Below are positions 23,026-36,710 of a DNA stretch of 64,000 nt, one piece after another (the stretch's first letter is position 1; each line of letters starts with the position of its first letter). Source of the DNA: Agrocybe praecox (taxonomy: Eukaryota > Basidiomycota > Agaricomycetes > Agaricales > Agrocybaceae). Made by a program: the position numbers and the translations under genes. The notes under the pieces were generated by a model. It was not told where the DNA came from, did no database searches, and saw only the letters and a list, made by a program, of their open reading frames with translations. The stretch is taken from the NCBI GenBank assembly GCA_964017145.1, contig OZ024846.1:2542001-2606000 (forward strand), given 5' to 3'.

Positions 23026-24595
23026 CTAAAATCTTACTGGATAATTCTTAGGCGGGAAGACAGTACGAGAGTGAATATCGTAGGATCTGATGGCTGAATC
23101 TTGACGTGCATGTGTCAAGCGAGTTACTCGGCCGGCCGATGAGCTGGCAAGTTCATGAATATCCAATACGACACGACAAGATAAAATGGCATGTAGGACA
23201 CGCGATGTTCTGCTCAGATTTAGCACATGCACAATACCTACGACAATGATGAGGCACTTACAGTGAGAATATTAGGAGAAAGTCCGCCTAAAACAAAGGA
23301 TCATTTGAGTATACTCGCGAATCATATACTTTGAACTCCGAAAAGAACGTACCGGCGCCAATAATGTTACAAGAATGTTTACAAGAGATATAACTGTCGA
23401 TGTAATATTTAGAACGCTGTCAAGAGCTCCCCGTAAATAGCACATCGTATATCACCCACCGAAGAGATAAAGATAGTACATAACACCTGCAAAAATATTG
23501 TGAAGCTTAATCAGAAGTGCTTGAAATAAGAACGAAAATAAGGTCACTAACCATCTCTATATACTACCACTAACAAGCGAGATCCTCCTCCTGAACGAAC
23601 TGCATCGGGTAGAATATAAGCCTCAATTCCGAAAAATTGGATTTAAATGACTTACATGCTTTATATGCTGGAATGGCCATCAGAACGAACATCACTGAGT
23701 AGTTCATCAGGGGAAGTCTTAAGTAGTCTCGCCCGACGCCAAGTATAGTCGAGTAATCGAGACTCACCAGCATCATAAAGTAACAGAAGAACCCAGGACA
23801 TGAATATTATCGGGTTAGTGTAGGTAGCATAGCAACCGATGTAAGGATTCAGAGGGCTTGGAGCGACTGCACGATACAAGGAACGACGTCAGAACTCATC
23901 ACGCCAATTGTTGCACAAACGATCTCACATTCCAGATCTGTCAGAAATATTGCCGTCACAGTAAATCCAGAAGCCCAAACAACGACGTAGAATAACGGCA
24001 GGCCAAATTTGAGGAAGCGATTTCCACCCCACACAGCATATGTTCGGAGGGTCATTATAACTGTAATAAAAGAAAAATGGACAGTAAGAATACGAAACTC
24101 TTCAGGGATATGATGTACCCACTTTCCCCTACACCAAGCCCAAAAACGAAGAGAACTAGAGGTTGGAGGTTAATCAAGGAACCTTGTAATAGAAAGCTAT
24201 AGCTTGTAACATACATGCGTTTAGCTTGAATGCAGTAGCGCATGATTCGTACCAATCTCCTGGAATAGACAATTCTGGACGGCGTCCCATGGAGCGTATT
24301 AGCGAATCAAGTGAATTAAAGATCATCATAAATGCTCACGGTAGATGACTACACCTGCTTCTAAGAAAGTGCTGTACCTGGTGAGGAGGTACATAATCTT
24401 TGTGAAATTCAATTTCTTCATCCATATAACTTTTGCCTCCTTCTCTAAGCAATCGAAAAAGTCGAATAACTGATGAAACGTGTATGTCGGTTATTGAACA
24501 GAATGGGCTGTATAGCAGATCAAGTAGTACCAGAATTGATATGCATCCAGCTGCAGTAAGAGCGTAAATGTGTTGAATGCTTTAGACGATATCAT
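23026..24595 (-). CDS. DUF6533-type multi-pass membrane protein
   Basis: Twelve small exons give about 308 residues: 24595-24500, 24469-24340, 24259-24215, 24182-24123, 24060-23929, 23866-23768, 23694-23656, 23599-23552, 23486-23460, 23393-23353, 23287-23262 and 23209-23026. Recognisable family landmarks are KLNFTKIMYLLTRYSTFLEA, IIMTLRTYAVWG, LLLYDAVMFVLMAIPAYK, LLVVVYRDGVMYYLYLF, VISLVNILVTLLAP and TSRVLHAILSCRVVLDIHEL. These mark the large basidiomycete-expanded DUF6533 family, predicted to span the membrane about seven times. No enzymatic or ligand function is established. The last intron ends in GAGCAG, where both AG positions keep the frame. The first exon and its donor (GTTCAA) are the least certain parts of the model. 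No related copy lies in this window. Confidence 0.75.
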
Positions 24596-26700
24596 CACGC
24601 AAGTACCGTTAACATACTGTAAAAAAAGAATCGTACATTGCATCAGTTTGGACACACTGTTCAAGTTGACTCAGAAAAGGGAACACATACAGAAACTATC
24701 CTCGTCGACACTATCGCGCTTGCGATGCTTTTAGTATCCATGGAGAGAAATCGCAGGGAACAGCGCAAAGTAACATACGTGAACTTCAAATTTCCATATC
24801 ATGCTCTAAATACAAAATACACGATGATAGTAGCCGACTTACCTGGGCCCCGTCAGCTTATCTATTTTGTGAACGTTTGCCAATTGTACCTCAGGGCCAA
24901 ATTCTTGCGTGTGCTGAGAAAAAAGTCAAGAAAGGAGATGAAAAGAGATGTTATCGTGAAATACTTATTGATATTCGGTGTTTATAGGCAGAGACATTGT
25001 GTTTAGGCAGGTTTAAGCATTTCTTTTTAGTGCCATGTGATTGCGGAACGGCATGGTCGTCGATCTATTGACTCGGACATGTGGGGACATGTGGCCATTT
25101 ACAATGATTCCACCAGGGGGAATTGGACAATCAAAATACTCCAGGAAATGACGTCTCGTGGGTTCAGAGTGAGATCTTCTGACTTTTGCGGGTGGCCGTA
25201 CGACTTGAGCACCCAATGGATCCCAACTTTATTTCCGCAAAAAGACTTTCGGCGGACGGTGTCACGTATAGCATGCCTTCCTGTGGGATAAATGAGGAAT
25301 CAGCAAGGAATTTGTTCAGCGTAAGACGCACAATCAATTGACCGCAACCACACGATCAGCAGCGTAGGTGATTGAAAAACGTTTTGTCTTTTCACAGCTG
25401 AAAGTGTTGAACGAATGGTGACCGGTACTGGTGACCATGGCGCCTCGGGTTCCAGATATGAAGTTTAGCTTTAGCTTGATTGTGCACCTTAGTAAAAAGG
25501 GTACGTAACACGCGGATTTTGTGATCTTGTGTGCTAGTGCCTTGAATGGTAAGATATAGGCAAGTAGTGAAATCGAAGGAGGCAACTGTATGATAACAAG
25601 TAAGGTTCCGCCCAAACAATGGGCCAAATCCTAGCAGCGGCTCTAACAAATGTTCGGCGAGCTGAGAAAGGTCAGAAACGCGCTGGGGTGAGTAGACTAC
25701 TTACAATCCTAACTGAACCGACACAACCGATATGGAGACTACAGTGCAAGAAGAAATAACCAATGAAGAGGGCCGCTAGAAAGAGATGTGGTCCGACGCC
25801 TGTGGGTAGCAGTGATGAACTACGAACGTAATGCCTACTGACAAACGTTCGGCGGTTCAGTGGGAAGAAGGCCCTAAACAGGGCGATGGTGGAGAATATG
25901 TTGTGTCAAAGACAGCCGTGAACTCCAAGACGACTGGGCGAGAAACATCGGGGTTTTAGTGGGGAATGGCCACCATGCCGAAACATCATATAATATTACA
26001 CCAGTCCCACACTGCTCTCTCCGTACGGAGGCCCCAAAGTCACGGTATCTCAGCTGGGGAGATATATTGCCACTGGTAGTCGACTGGTTGCTGACACCTA
26101 TAAGAAGCCTAGCGCGAGATCGGAAGGATCAACTGTGCAAAAATCTGGATCTGCAGTATGCAGTATCTCACGGCACTACTTTCTTTGTCAACAACAGGAG
26201 ACTGATTCGGCTAAATTGAGTAGGCGCTTAAATGAATAAGTTCATAAATAACGTTGGCATAAAGTACTCACGCCAGTAAACATGGTAGTTGTGGTATTTT
26301 ACGAGACAAGGACTTTTTATATAGGATGCCGGAATAGCTGACCTTAGAAAAGAAATTTTGCAAAAATAGTAGCAGTTCGTCATATTTATAAAGCAAACTT
26401 AGCAAAGCCTCCATACAGGTTGGCAAGATACCTGACCACATTTCAGATCCCACAACGAGTAGTCAAGACACACATTTCTCAGTGTGATAAATCGCAATAT
26501 ACATCCTATTCCGATAGAATAGGTCCTACAGGCGCATTATCCGAAATTTCTCGGGTCTCATCTGCAGAGGTTGCAGATGAGGTTATCAGGATGTCAACAA
26601 GAATAAGCGGAAGAAGATGGTCTCGACGGTAGGAGAATATAGAAAAAAGATAAATAAGGATCCAATTACGAGCAACGTACAACGAAGAGGGAACATCTGA
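24596..26700. other. Two-kilobase stretch without a supported gene
   Basis: Open frames of 60-122 codons occur on both strands, the longest at 24638-25006 on the plus strand. None shows a signal peptide, domain motif or consistent spliced extension. A small palindrome, CATCTGCAGAGGTTGCAGATG, lies near 26560-26580. Confidence 0.4.
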
Positions 26701-29257
<2,557 letters not shown>

Positions 29258-30077
29258 GGATCGGTTGAGAGTATTTGGACCCTGTCTATGTTTCTGTCAA
29301 TGAACCTATCGGTATTAATGCGTCCAGAACGTACTGTAGGCTCCATAGCGTATGACTTGCTCAAAAGAGCTTTTACCGAAAACCAGGTTCAGCTTGAAGG
29401 TGCAGGTTCTGTTAATAGTTTCGCGAGCCATCATTGGCCGGCCAAATTTATTGTTTGGCTTTATCCTCCATCACAAATAATTATCTGACCTATTTTGGAA
29501 TTGCTACGCTCTCCCTCCGTCATCATGATTATGGCTCTCTTGCAACTCTCTTGCACTTTAAATACTCGAACGAAAGTGGCTTGGGTTATCTTTCTATGAT
29601 TCAAGAATAACCGAGTCGCCGGTTTTTGCTCTGTTTCAATACTTGTCTATGCAAATATCACTCAAGACCCAAAATTTGGGACCCTCCCTCCAACCGACAT
29701 TCAATTGACGAATTTGCTATTCATGAATCATAGGATAACCTCGGTGGCTTGGTTTTCTCATTAAATTATACTCAATTCATAGGCTTGAGGGACGTCATTG
29801 GCCAGTCATCCTGAAAATGACGACCAGGCAAGAATCTTTTCAAGGTTCATCCACAGCGCCAAAGAATTTTTTTTCTCTTATCGTGGTTCTTTCGGATGTG
29901 TTTCCAGGATCAAGGACGCAACTTTGGAAGTCTCGACCTGAAGAATACACTTGCAATCCTGATCGGAACGGGCGAACGTTTATGACTGTACCCAATTTAC
30001 GAACGCAATATCTGCATGAAACCGTATAAATTGGCCTTCAACCCTACTTCTTCTACAACCCGTTATAAGCTCCTGCA
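29258..30077. other. Divergent upstream region of RIX7 and the transporter pseudogene
   Basis: It must contain one or more 5' exons of the Rix7 gene that I could not fix; candidate ATGs lie near 29353 and 29430 on the minus strand. A TATA-like ACCGTATAAATT at about 30021-30032 faces the transporter. Confidence 0.35.
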
Positions 30078-32398
30078 GTGGAGAAGGCAGAACATGACAC
30101 CTATCAACCCGAGCAGCTCGTAGAGGATCAGAAGAACATCACACGCGACGGATCTTTCAAATTCTTGTCGTTGAACAGCAAAGTGTTGCCTTGCATTTCT
30201 GTGGAAAAAGACGCCACACTCGTACGTAAAATAGATCGAAAGTATGTTGATTTCTTTTTTTTGTCAACTAATTCAATTAACAAAATATATATGTATACAG
30301 CTTAATTCATATCATGTTCGTGATATACTTTCTTCAATGTAACCTTTTACTTGTACTCCCGCGTATGCATTTTCAACTACCATTTAGTAATGGACAAACA
30401 AGCCCTGTCCTTGCTCGGATCCATCGTATTGTACGTATCTTTACCTACTCCGAATACTTTACACGCGGGCCTAGTTTCATCTGGCAGCATTGCCCAGCTA
30501 GTAACGCAACCTGTCTCCACTTACCTCCTCGTCAAACTAAGGCCGTCTGTGGAGCTTGTCTTTAGCCTCCATGGCAGCAGCTGCAATTTCATGGAACTCC
30601 TGATCGCCCGTTTCTTGGGAAGTCTAGATTTCATACTCTTATCACCAGAATTTCTTGACATGAATTCGTTCATCAGCTGGGTGCATTCGAAGCCTCAGTT
30701 CAAGCTTCATTTGTCCTTATCATTCAAATTTGGTACAAACGACGGGGAGCAAGGATTTCGACTGGCCAGTACGTCAACATTCCAAATCACATATTCTCCA
30801 TACCTGGGCTTAATCGTCTCTATAGCCCTGTATTCCAATCCCGGATGTGTAAACATCTTTGGAAGTCTTATCATGTATGGCCTCGGACATGTCGGGCCAA
30901 CCATCATACATCCATATCAGCTCGCGTTCCTTCTCTTGGGAGCAATTACGCTACTGGTTGGCATAGTCTCGTGAGTGTTATTACTCGACTCATGGATGTG
31001 TTACCAGCGCCCATATACTACATTGATAGATCCTTCATCTTTCCGGATAATGCCATCCGCTCCAAATTTCTCTCGAATGATGGGAAGATCATGGTTATCG
31101 AGGTAATACTTACGCTCTTACTTACGCTGCTTTGACCTGAAAACCACCCCAGCGATTCCGAGCATATCAACAAGGACCAGAGACAAAAGTGTTCAAAATA
31201 AAACAAAATAAAGAAACATTTCTAGCCATTAAAAGTTGCTCCTGGATGTTTCTTTCGTTCATAGTAGCCATACCAGGCAGCGGAATTATGTCTTTGGTCC
31301 TTTGATTATCTATGGATTCGGATTCAGTTGGTAAGATGATGCTCACTGACCAAAAGAAGACTGGATTACGAATCGATTAATTAATTATGTTCATTATAGA
31401 TGCAACGTCATACTTCTCATACCATTTGGAACGCTCAGGCCAGTCATCTTTATCTTTACCGCATTTGTAAGCCCACCCCCCTTCTAAAATTCTCGTGCGA
31501 GCAGCGAGCGTGTAATGAGATGTAATCTCATGTCGTCAATGGTCCAACAGACGTTATGGTCTCAAATCGCCATTAATACAGTTGGTCCTTTGTGTTGCTG
31601 TATCCAGTAAGGCTACTGCGCTCTTTTCTTTACCCGCAACATCACCGAGACGGAGATGATCTGCCAGCTATTCTCCTTCGTACAGGTCGACCGTGTGATG
31701 ACCAGCCTTGGATACTTTTTGCGTATCACTTCTTCTCGGCATTCCAGATTATTCCAGCAACGCTCATGAACTGGCAGTCATCTAATGTTGCTGGGTGTAC
31801 AAAGAAGACCGCCGTAAGTATATTGTAATGGCAAATATTGGTTTATGTTTTACTGAATTTTGTCCCAAAAATTAATAGACAACGGCATTCATGCTCATGG
31901 GCACATTCTCTGGTAGCATTACTAGCACACTGCTGTTTAACACATCAGATCAACCCGACAACAGGAAAGGTAGAATGTCCGTTTTCCCCTTCTTGAAGAC
32001 ATCGTTGGGCTGAAATAACCACTAGGTTTGATGCGGTGCTTATGTGGTTCTCTTGTGGTTGTCTTCTCGTTGTGCTCCTCGTATTCTATGTGTGGTACTT
32101 GAACAAAGTGAACATAAGACGAAAAGTTGACAAAGGCAAAGGTGTGGATGATATTTTTTGTGTTCGTGCCGTAACACTGGATAAAAACAATCCCAGCTGC
32201 CCTCATGACCGACTACTCGATGATGGATGCTCGGTGTGTTGGAAAAATGAAGTCACAAGAAATACATGTGGTACGCGTGCCTTCGATGACTTGACAGACT
32301 TGGAGAACGAAGAGTTTATTGTAAGCATTCACATTTTCCACTGCGTAAATATACTAATGCATTTGTGTTATAAAACTGGTTTTAGTAGCAAGCTATAA
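30078..32398 (+). pseudogene. Decayed MFS transporter of the allantoate-permease-like family
   Basis: Pieces of a 12-helix anion symporter of the Dal5-like MFS family are recognisable in order: LVRKID, MDKQALS, IAQLVTQPVSTYLLVKL, NFMELLIARFLG, LGAFEASVQASFVLIIQIWY, EQGFRLA, NIFGSLIMYGLGHV, PDNAIRSKFLS, RAYQQGPETKVFK, TTAFMLMGTFSGS, and a cytoplasmic tail with FDDLTDLENEEF. Several introns still have good borders. Lesions: the expected start codon is GTG (30078) with a stop upstream; the LGAFEAS to WYKRR block and the following EQGFRLA are in different frames, separated by a G4 run (30744-30747) where GGG is expected; near 31291-31297 one T is missing, so FGPLIIYGFGF is out of frame; about 20 residues normally found after MDKQALS are absent. 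I conclude a pseudogene. If this were assembly error, several independent errors would be needed. Confidence 0.6.
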
Positions 32399-32598
32399 CC
32401 AACTGCTCCTGTCCAATTCCCTTTTCTTTCACACGCACCACACACACAAGCCTTCAATCGTACTCAATCGTCAGCCTCCATGCTATTTATAGATGCTCGC
32501 TTACTAGCACGCCTTGAATTATCGACTTGACTGTCATTTTTCCTTTCGTACCATACTAGCACTTTAGCCTCAACGTCTAAGAGCATACCCCGCCCATA

Positions 32599-33945
32599 AT
32601 GCTTCCAAAATTATGCACAACACTCGCTTTATCCTTGTTACTCTACGTTACCAGCCTACCTCAACATGTTGCAGCTGGCCCTGCAACAGCGATGACGGGC
32701 TCTAAGTTGTTTGCTCTCAACCCGCCTAGTACAGGTACCGCCAAAACTACGACTATAGTTACTAGTACCATTGCTTCTACCACTGCGTCGCAATCGCCCA
32801 GCCCCACCTCGCTTATTGATACTATAAAGGCCCTACACATTCATCGCCGTAAGATGGGAGCTCAAAGGCCTTCGTCGGGTCATTCAGATCACCACCATCA
32901 GAGCAGTAGCAAGAAACATGCAAGCAGTAGGTCATAATTGTATAATCATTATCTGTTGAGTTTTCTGAAAATCTAACTATCAAGAGGAACCACGCTCCAA
33001 GATATCTCTTGCCATTCCTGATGTGATACAGTGAGTCAATCGTATCAGCGCTATAACTCATTCTTACGAACTATAATATAGGACTGGGATAATTCGAGTG
33101 CACACCAGCCACGGACAAAGGGATTTACTTGGATACGTCAGCTCTCTGTACAATGGCATTGGCGGGGCCACGATCACATCCAATGCTCAAGACGCCATGA
33201 GAGTGTCAGTTCCTATCAGCACCGATAGAACCCAAACTGTGGAAGTTACAATTCTGGTAAGATCCTGACACACATAAATAAACAAAGGGAATGCCGGATC
33301 CCTTAATATAACGTTAATATAGGTAGGACCCAATAATCCATATCCGTTCCTGGGCGGCATCGTGGCTCATGCGTCGTCGTCGCCCGATTTAAGAAAGGGT
33401 AACTCCAAGTAAGTATTTCTTTTGTAAAATTTGCGCATTTCTAACCACTGTCTGCCTGATATAAAAGCTACGCTTATATTGGGAGCACAGAAAGCAATCC
33501 AAATACCACTCCGCAAGGTGGAGGTAGCTCGTTCGCCGCGTCAACAGGAACTTTCCCGGGACCGATCGAAAGTTCAATTGTGGGTTCAAATACTTGGGTT
33601 TCGTTTACCTAACTTAAAATCTTGTTATTGCAGTGGTTATATAACCCGGTCGATCGTTCGATGGTTCCTCAGTGGACCAACACCGACAAATCCTTTCAGC
33701 GGGATTATATTGGGTATGTGAAAGGTAAGTCGGGGACATCATATTTGCATCATATTATCCTGGTTGTGCACTAATCGACTCATGATGATAATTTTCCTCA
33801 ACAGATGAACTCTTGTTCACGGCCGACCCGACCGCTTTCCAAAGAACCGGTGGATCTACTACTTTTGTCGTAAGTCACACTACATAAAATTAGAAGCGGC
33901 TCATCCAATGTTATCTTCCAGAATTTCACCCTTGTTCCGGCGTAG
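32599..33945 (+). CDS. Secreted protein of unknown function
   Basis: Eight exons give 308 residues: 32599-32926, 32985-33030, 33082-33256, 33323-33408, 33468-33579, 33634-33724, 33805-33869 and 33922-33945. Residues 1-26 form a signal peptide (LALSLLLYVTSLPQHVAAG). A Ser/Thr-rich linker and a His/Ser/Lys-rich stretch follow to about residue 110. The remaining 200 residues look like a beta-rich secreted domain: KISLAIPDVIQTGIIRVHTS, VEVTILVGPNNPYPFLGGIV, YAYIGSTESNPNTTPQGG, PIESSIWLYNPVDRSMVPQW and a GGSTTFVNFTLVPA end. I recall similar uncharacterised proteins from basidiomycetes but no assigned activity. The first donor must be GTAGGT at 32927; using the GTCATA four bases later breaks the frame. 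Confidence 0.8.
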
Positions 33946-34047
33946 GTCTCGTTAATATCCTTCTCTTTGATGAAAAATTAAGGGTATACTTTATTTTTAT
34001 ACTACACAATATACTTTCTTTTTGTATGACTTTATCCTGGATCTTCG

Positions 34048-34102
34048 ACGCGTCGCATGTGGATTTTACTAAAATGGGGAGGAAATTATTAATGAGACGC
34101 GT
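34048..34102. promoter_or_regulatory. Pair of MCB-like ACGCGT boxes
   Basis: ACGCGT occurs at 34048-34053 and 34097-34102, 49 bp apart and 110-160 bp upstream of the RING/SUMO-binding gene. In yeasts such boxes bind the MBF cell-cycle factor. Function here is inference. Confidence 0.35.
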
Positions 34103-34210
34103 CAACGTTTATGAGATCACATGACTTTGGCCGTGCACAAAAAGACGAGAGCCACGAATAGCTCTTGTGTATTCACCACCACCACCAAATTATTCCACCA
34201 TCGACGGTGA

Positions 34211-36093
34211 ATGGCCACCATTGTAGACCGCCCAATATCTGCCATGAGTCATCACCAACACTCGGATCATGTTTCTCGTGGAGACTCCGTCGAAATTATC
34301 GATGTTGATTCTTATGTCCCCCAAAGTGCTGCAAGAAGTAGTGGGTCAAATTCGAATAATGATGTGGAGATTGTATCGACAAGGACTCGACCAAGACCAA
34401 GACAGCGAGGATCCTCACCGACTCAGTTTCACGAGATCATAAATCTAGTGGACGACGATGACGAGGAAGACGACATGTTGTCCGCTCGTGCACTTTCTGG
34501 GCATGGTGAGTCTTGACGACATTTTGAACACGTTTTTTCGGCGGCTTACTGGTGATCTACATCGGCAAATCAGATGCTAATAGGCATCGCAGTTACCGAA
34601 GACTTATTTCACCACACCCCATCGCGTCTAGCAGTACAAATCCACCGCCAGTACCCCAAGTTCCGGCACGTTATGCTGGTCATACTTCCATGATCTTTAG
34701 GAGGAACACACCATCGTATCCTACACCACCTGTAGCAGCAAATCCAGAGCCTTTTGCCTTTGAACAATCACCAGAAGCACCTGTTGCTGGACCGTCAAAC
34801 CTCCAAAGACGCATTGAGCAACAGGCAGCAGCACCAAGATCCCGGCATGTGCCTGCGCTTGGCTTCGGCGGAGCTCTACTTTCTTCGAACAGAGTTCAAC
34901 CAGTCCAAAGCACGAGGATGAGCACAGGGGGACCGATTAACCGTCGACGAGCACCGCAGGTCCGCAACATACGAAACTTTAATTGGTTATTTGACGAGGG
35001 CGATGAAGCCGCGGAACACATTGAGACTGTTCTAGCATGGTCCGGTTATGACCATGAATTTCTTCGCTACCGTGGGCACCTCCAGAGCGTTCGTGAGAAG
35101 GAGCAGTACCAGCAGCATTACACCCACCCTCCAGCCCCAGAACCTGGGTTCACTTTTGACTTTGCACCTCCTTCGCCGGAAGATGGCAATACAAGCCAGG
35201 ATGTCTCACGGAGCGGTACGCCTAGATTCTTCCCTCCTACTTCCATAGACGACCCTATCATATTGGACGACGATGAAGACGACAGTAAGCACAAACAGTC
35301 GTCCAAGGGAAAAGAAAAAGAACGGGCCGTAGACTCCTCGTCCCAACAAGACCCATCGTCTTCCCATAATAGCAAGCAACTGAAAGCCTTGCTCGTATGC
35401 GCCAATTGCCTGGATCCCCTCGTTCTTAACGCAGGCCTTGCCCCTGAAGAAGCTGAGAATAGACGCGTGTGGGGTCTTCGCTGCGGACATCTCATTGACG
35501 AGAAATGTCTAAACTTATTAGGGAAACCAGTAGAAGCCAACAGTGGGGATGAGGACGAGGTAGACGTTGTTGAAAAACCCAAGGATCGTAAGGCCAAAGG
35601 AAAGGCCAAAGCTGGTGTAGCTGTGGCGACTCCACCCAGTGTTAGTAATGGTTATACAGCAGTACCAGACGTTCCGCCACCTCATGCGGAGCAGGAGGTA
35701 CCCGCTGATAGCAGCATTCGCTCTCGCCTTCGTTCGAGTTTTTCGGCCTTCATGGCATCGTCATCAACTATGGCGGCCGCTGCTGCTGCTGCTGCTCACG
35801 GTCCTTCCGTTTCTACTGGCCCTTCGACGTCAAACGCTGTACCTCCTGAATCAGATATTTTACCCACAACCAATTCATCGCCCATGCCTGCGAAGCATCG
35901 CCGAGGCCCGAACAAGAGACAGTCCAAAAAAGTCCAAGAGACATTTGAGTGGAAGTGCCCAGTTGCTACTTGCGGCAGGGTACACATTAGCGTCAAGGTA
36001 AATGGTATCTGGGGACCTGAGAAGGAGAGGACAGCCAAGGGCGTGAAGGGTTTGCAGGCGGAGGCTAGAGGTGCTGTCGCTGTGTTTGCCTAA
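34211..36093 (+). CDS. RING-type protein with SUMO-interaction motifs (STUbL-like)
   Basis: Two exons, 34211-34505 and 34574-36093, encode 604 residues. Three short hydrophobic-acidic motifs look like SUMO-interaction motifs: VEIIDVD (about 27-33), EIINLVDDDDEEDD (about 80-93) and PIILDDDEDD (about 325-334). From about residue 372 a zinc-finger begins with VCANCLDP and continues with LRCGHLIDEKC; after a 130-residue low-complexity insert (including eight Ala in a row and a Pro/Ser stretch) it resumes with WKCPVATCGR. Together these give the Cys/His spacing of a RING finger split by an insert. SUMO motifs plus a RING is the layout of SUMO-targeted ubiquitin ligases such as Slx8/Rfp, which mark sumoylated nuclear proteins for degradation. 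That role is inference; the low-complexity insert is unusual. The fold should be tested by modelling. Confidence 0.7.
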
Positions 36094-36710
36094 TAGCAAA
36101 GCCATGGCTGCGCCAATTGATCGTTGGCATCTATCTTTTTCAAAAAGTCTTCTACATCGTTCTGTTCATAGTGTATCTATCATCCAATGTCGAAGATTTT
36201 CCCCTCTAACAAGGAACTTGAAGCGAACAAGGAAATGTTTTGCAAAAAAGATAAGCGATTTTATAATATTGGTGTTGCCAGGCAAGGATGGATATGTTCA
36301 TTCCATGACCATATCTAACCATACCACCAAAACTAAGTACTGAAACATATTCTTTCTAGGTTACTTACGACCAGGCAGGCCTAAGAAAGGGGTAGGGAAA
36401 CAATGAGGGAAACGAGCAAACGAGAGAAAACGCATCAGCGTTTCTCGACAGAGGATAGAGAGCAGGTGATAGCAGTAGAAACAAGACCCAGAGAAGAAAA
36501 AAAAAAGACCTTTATGCTTTAGGAGAGGAGAGAGATAGAAGAGAGAAATGCATTTTTGGAGAAGCACCAGTGCAATGACGGTGGGTGTGTCGAAGATCTA
36601 GTTCTCAATCAAGAGAAAACATCCCCACCGCCGACGAGAGAAAATGAGGATAGGAAAGAAATATAGTGTATGTGTGCTTGGGAGAGATGCGGGGAAAAGG
36701 TGTCGTCGTC

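Noticed and set aside
24638..25006. 122-codon open frame on the plus strand
   Set aside because: No motif or splice partner, and it begins across the promoter of the divergent membrane-protein gene; probably chance.
30571..30600. Apparent one-base loss between an MAAAA-like frame and NFMELL in the transporter
   Set aside because: GCAGCAGCTGC is repetitive and the other frame is continuous through the site, so the lesion is not demonstrable.
35118..35609. 163-codon antisense frame inside the RING gene
   Set aside because: It is a shadow of the long, Ser/Asp-rich sense exon.
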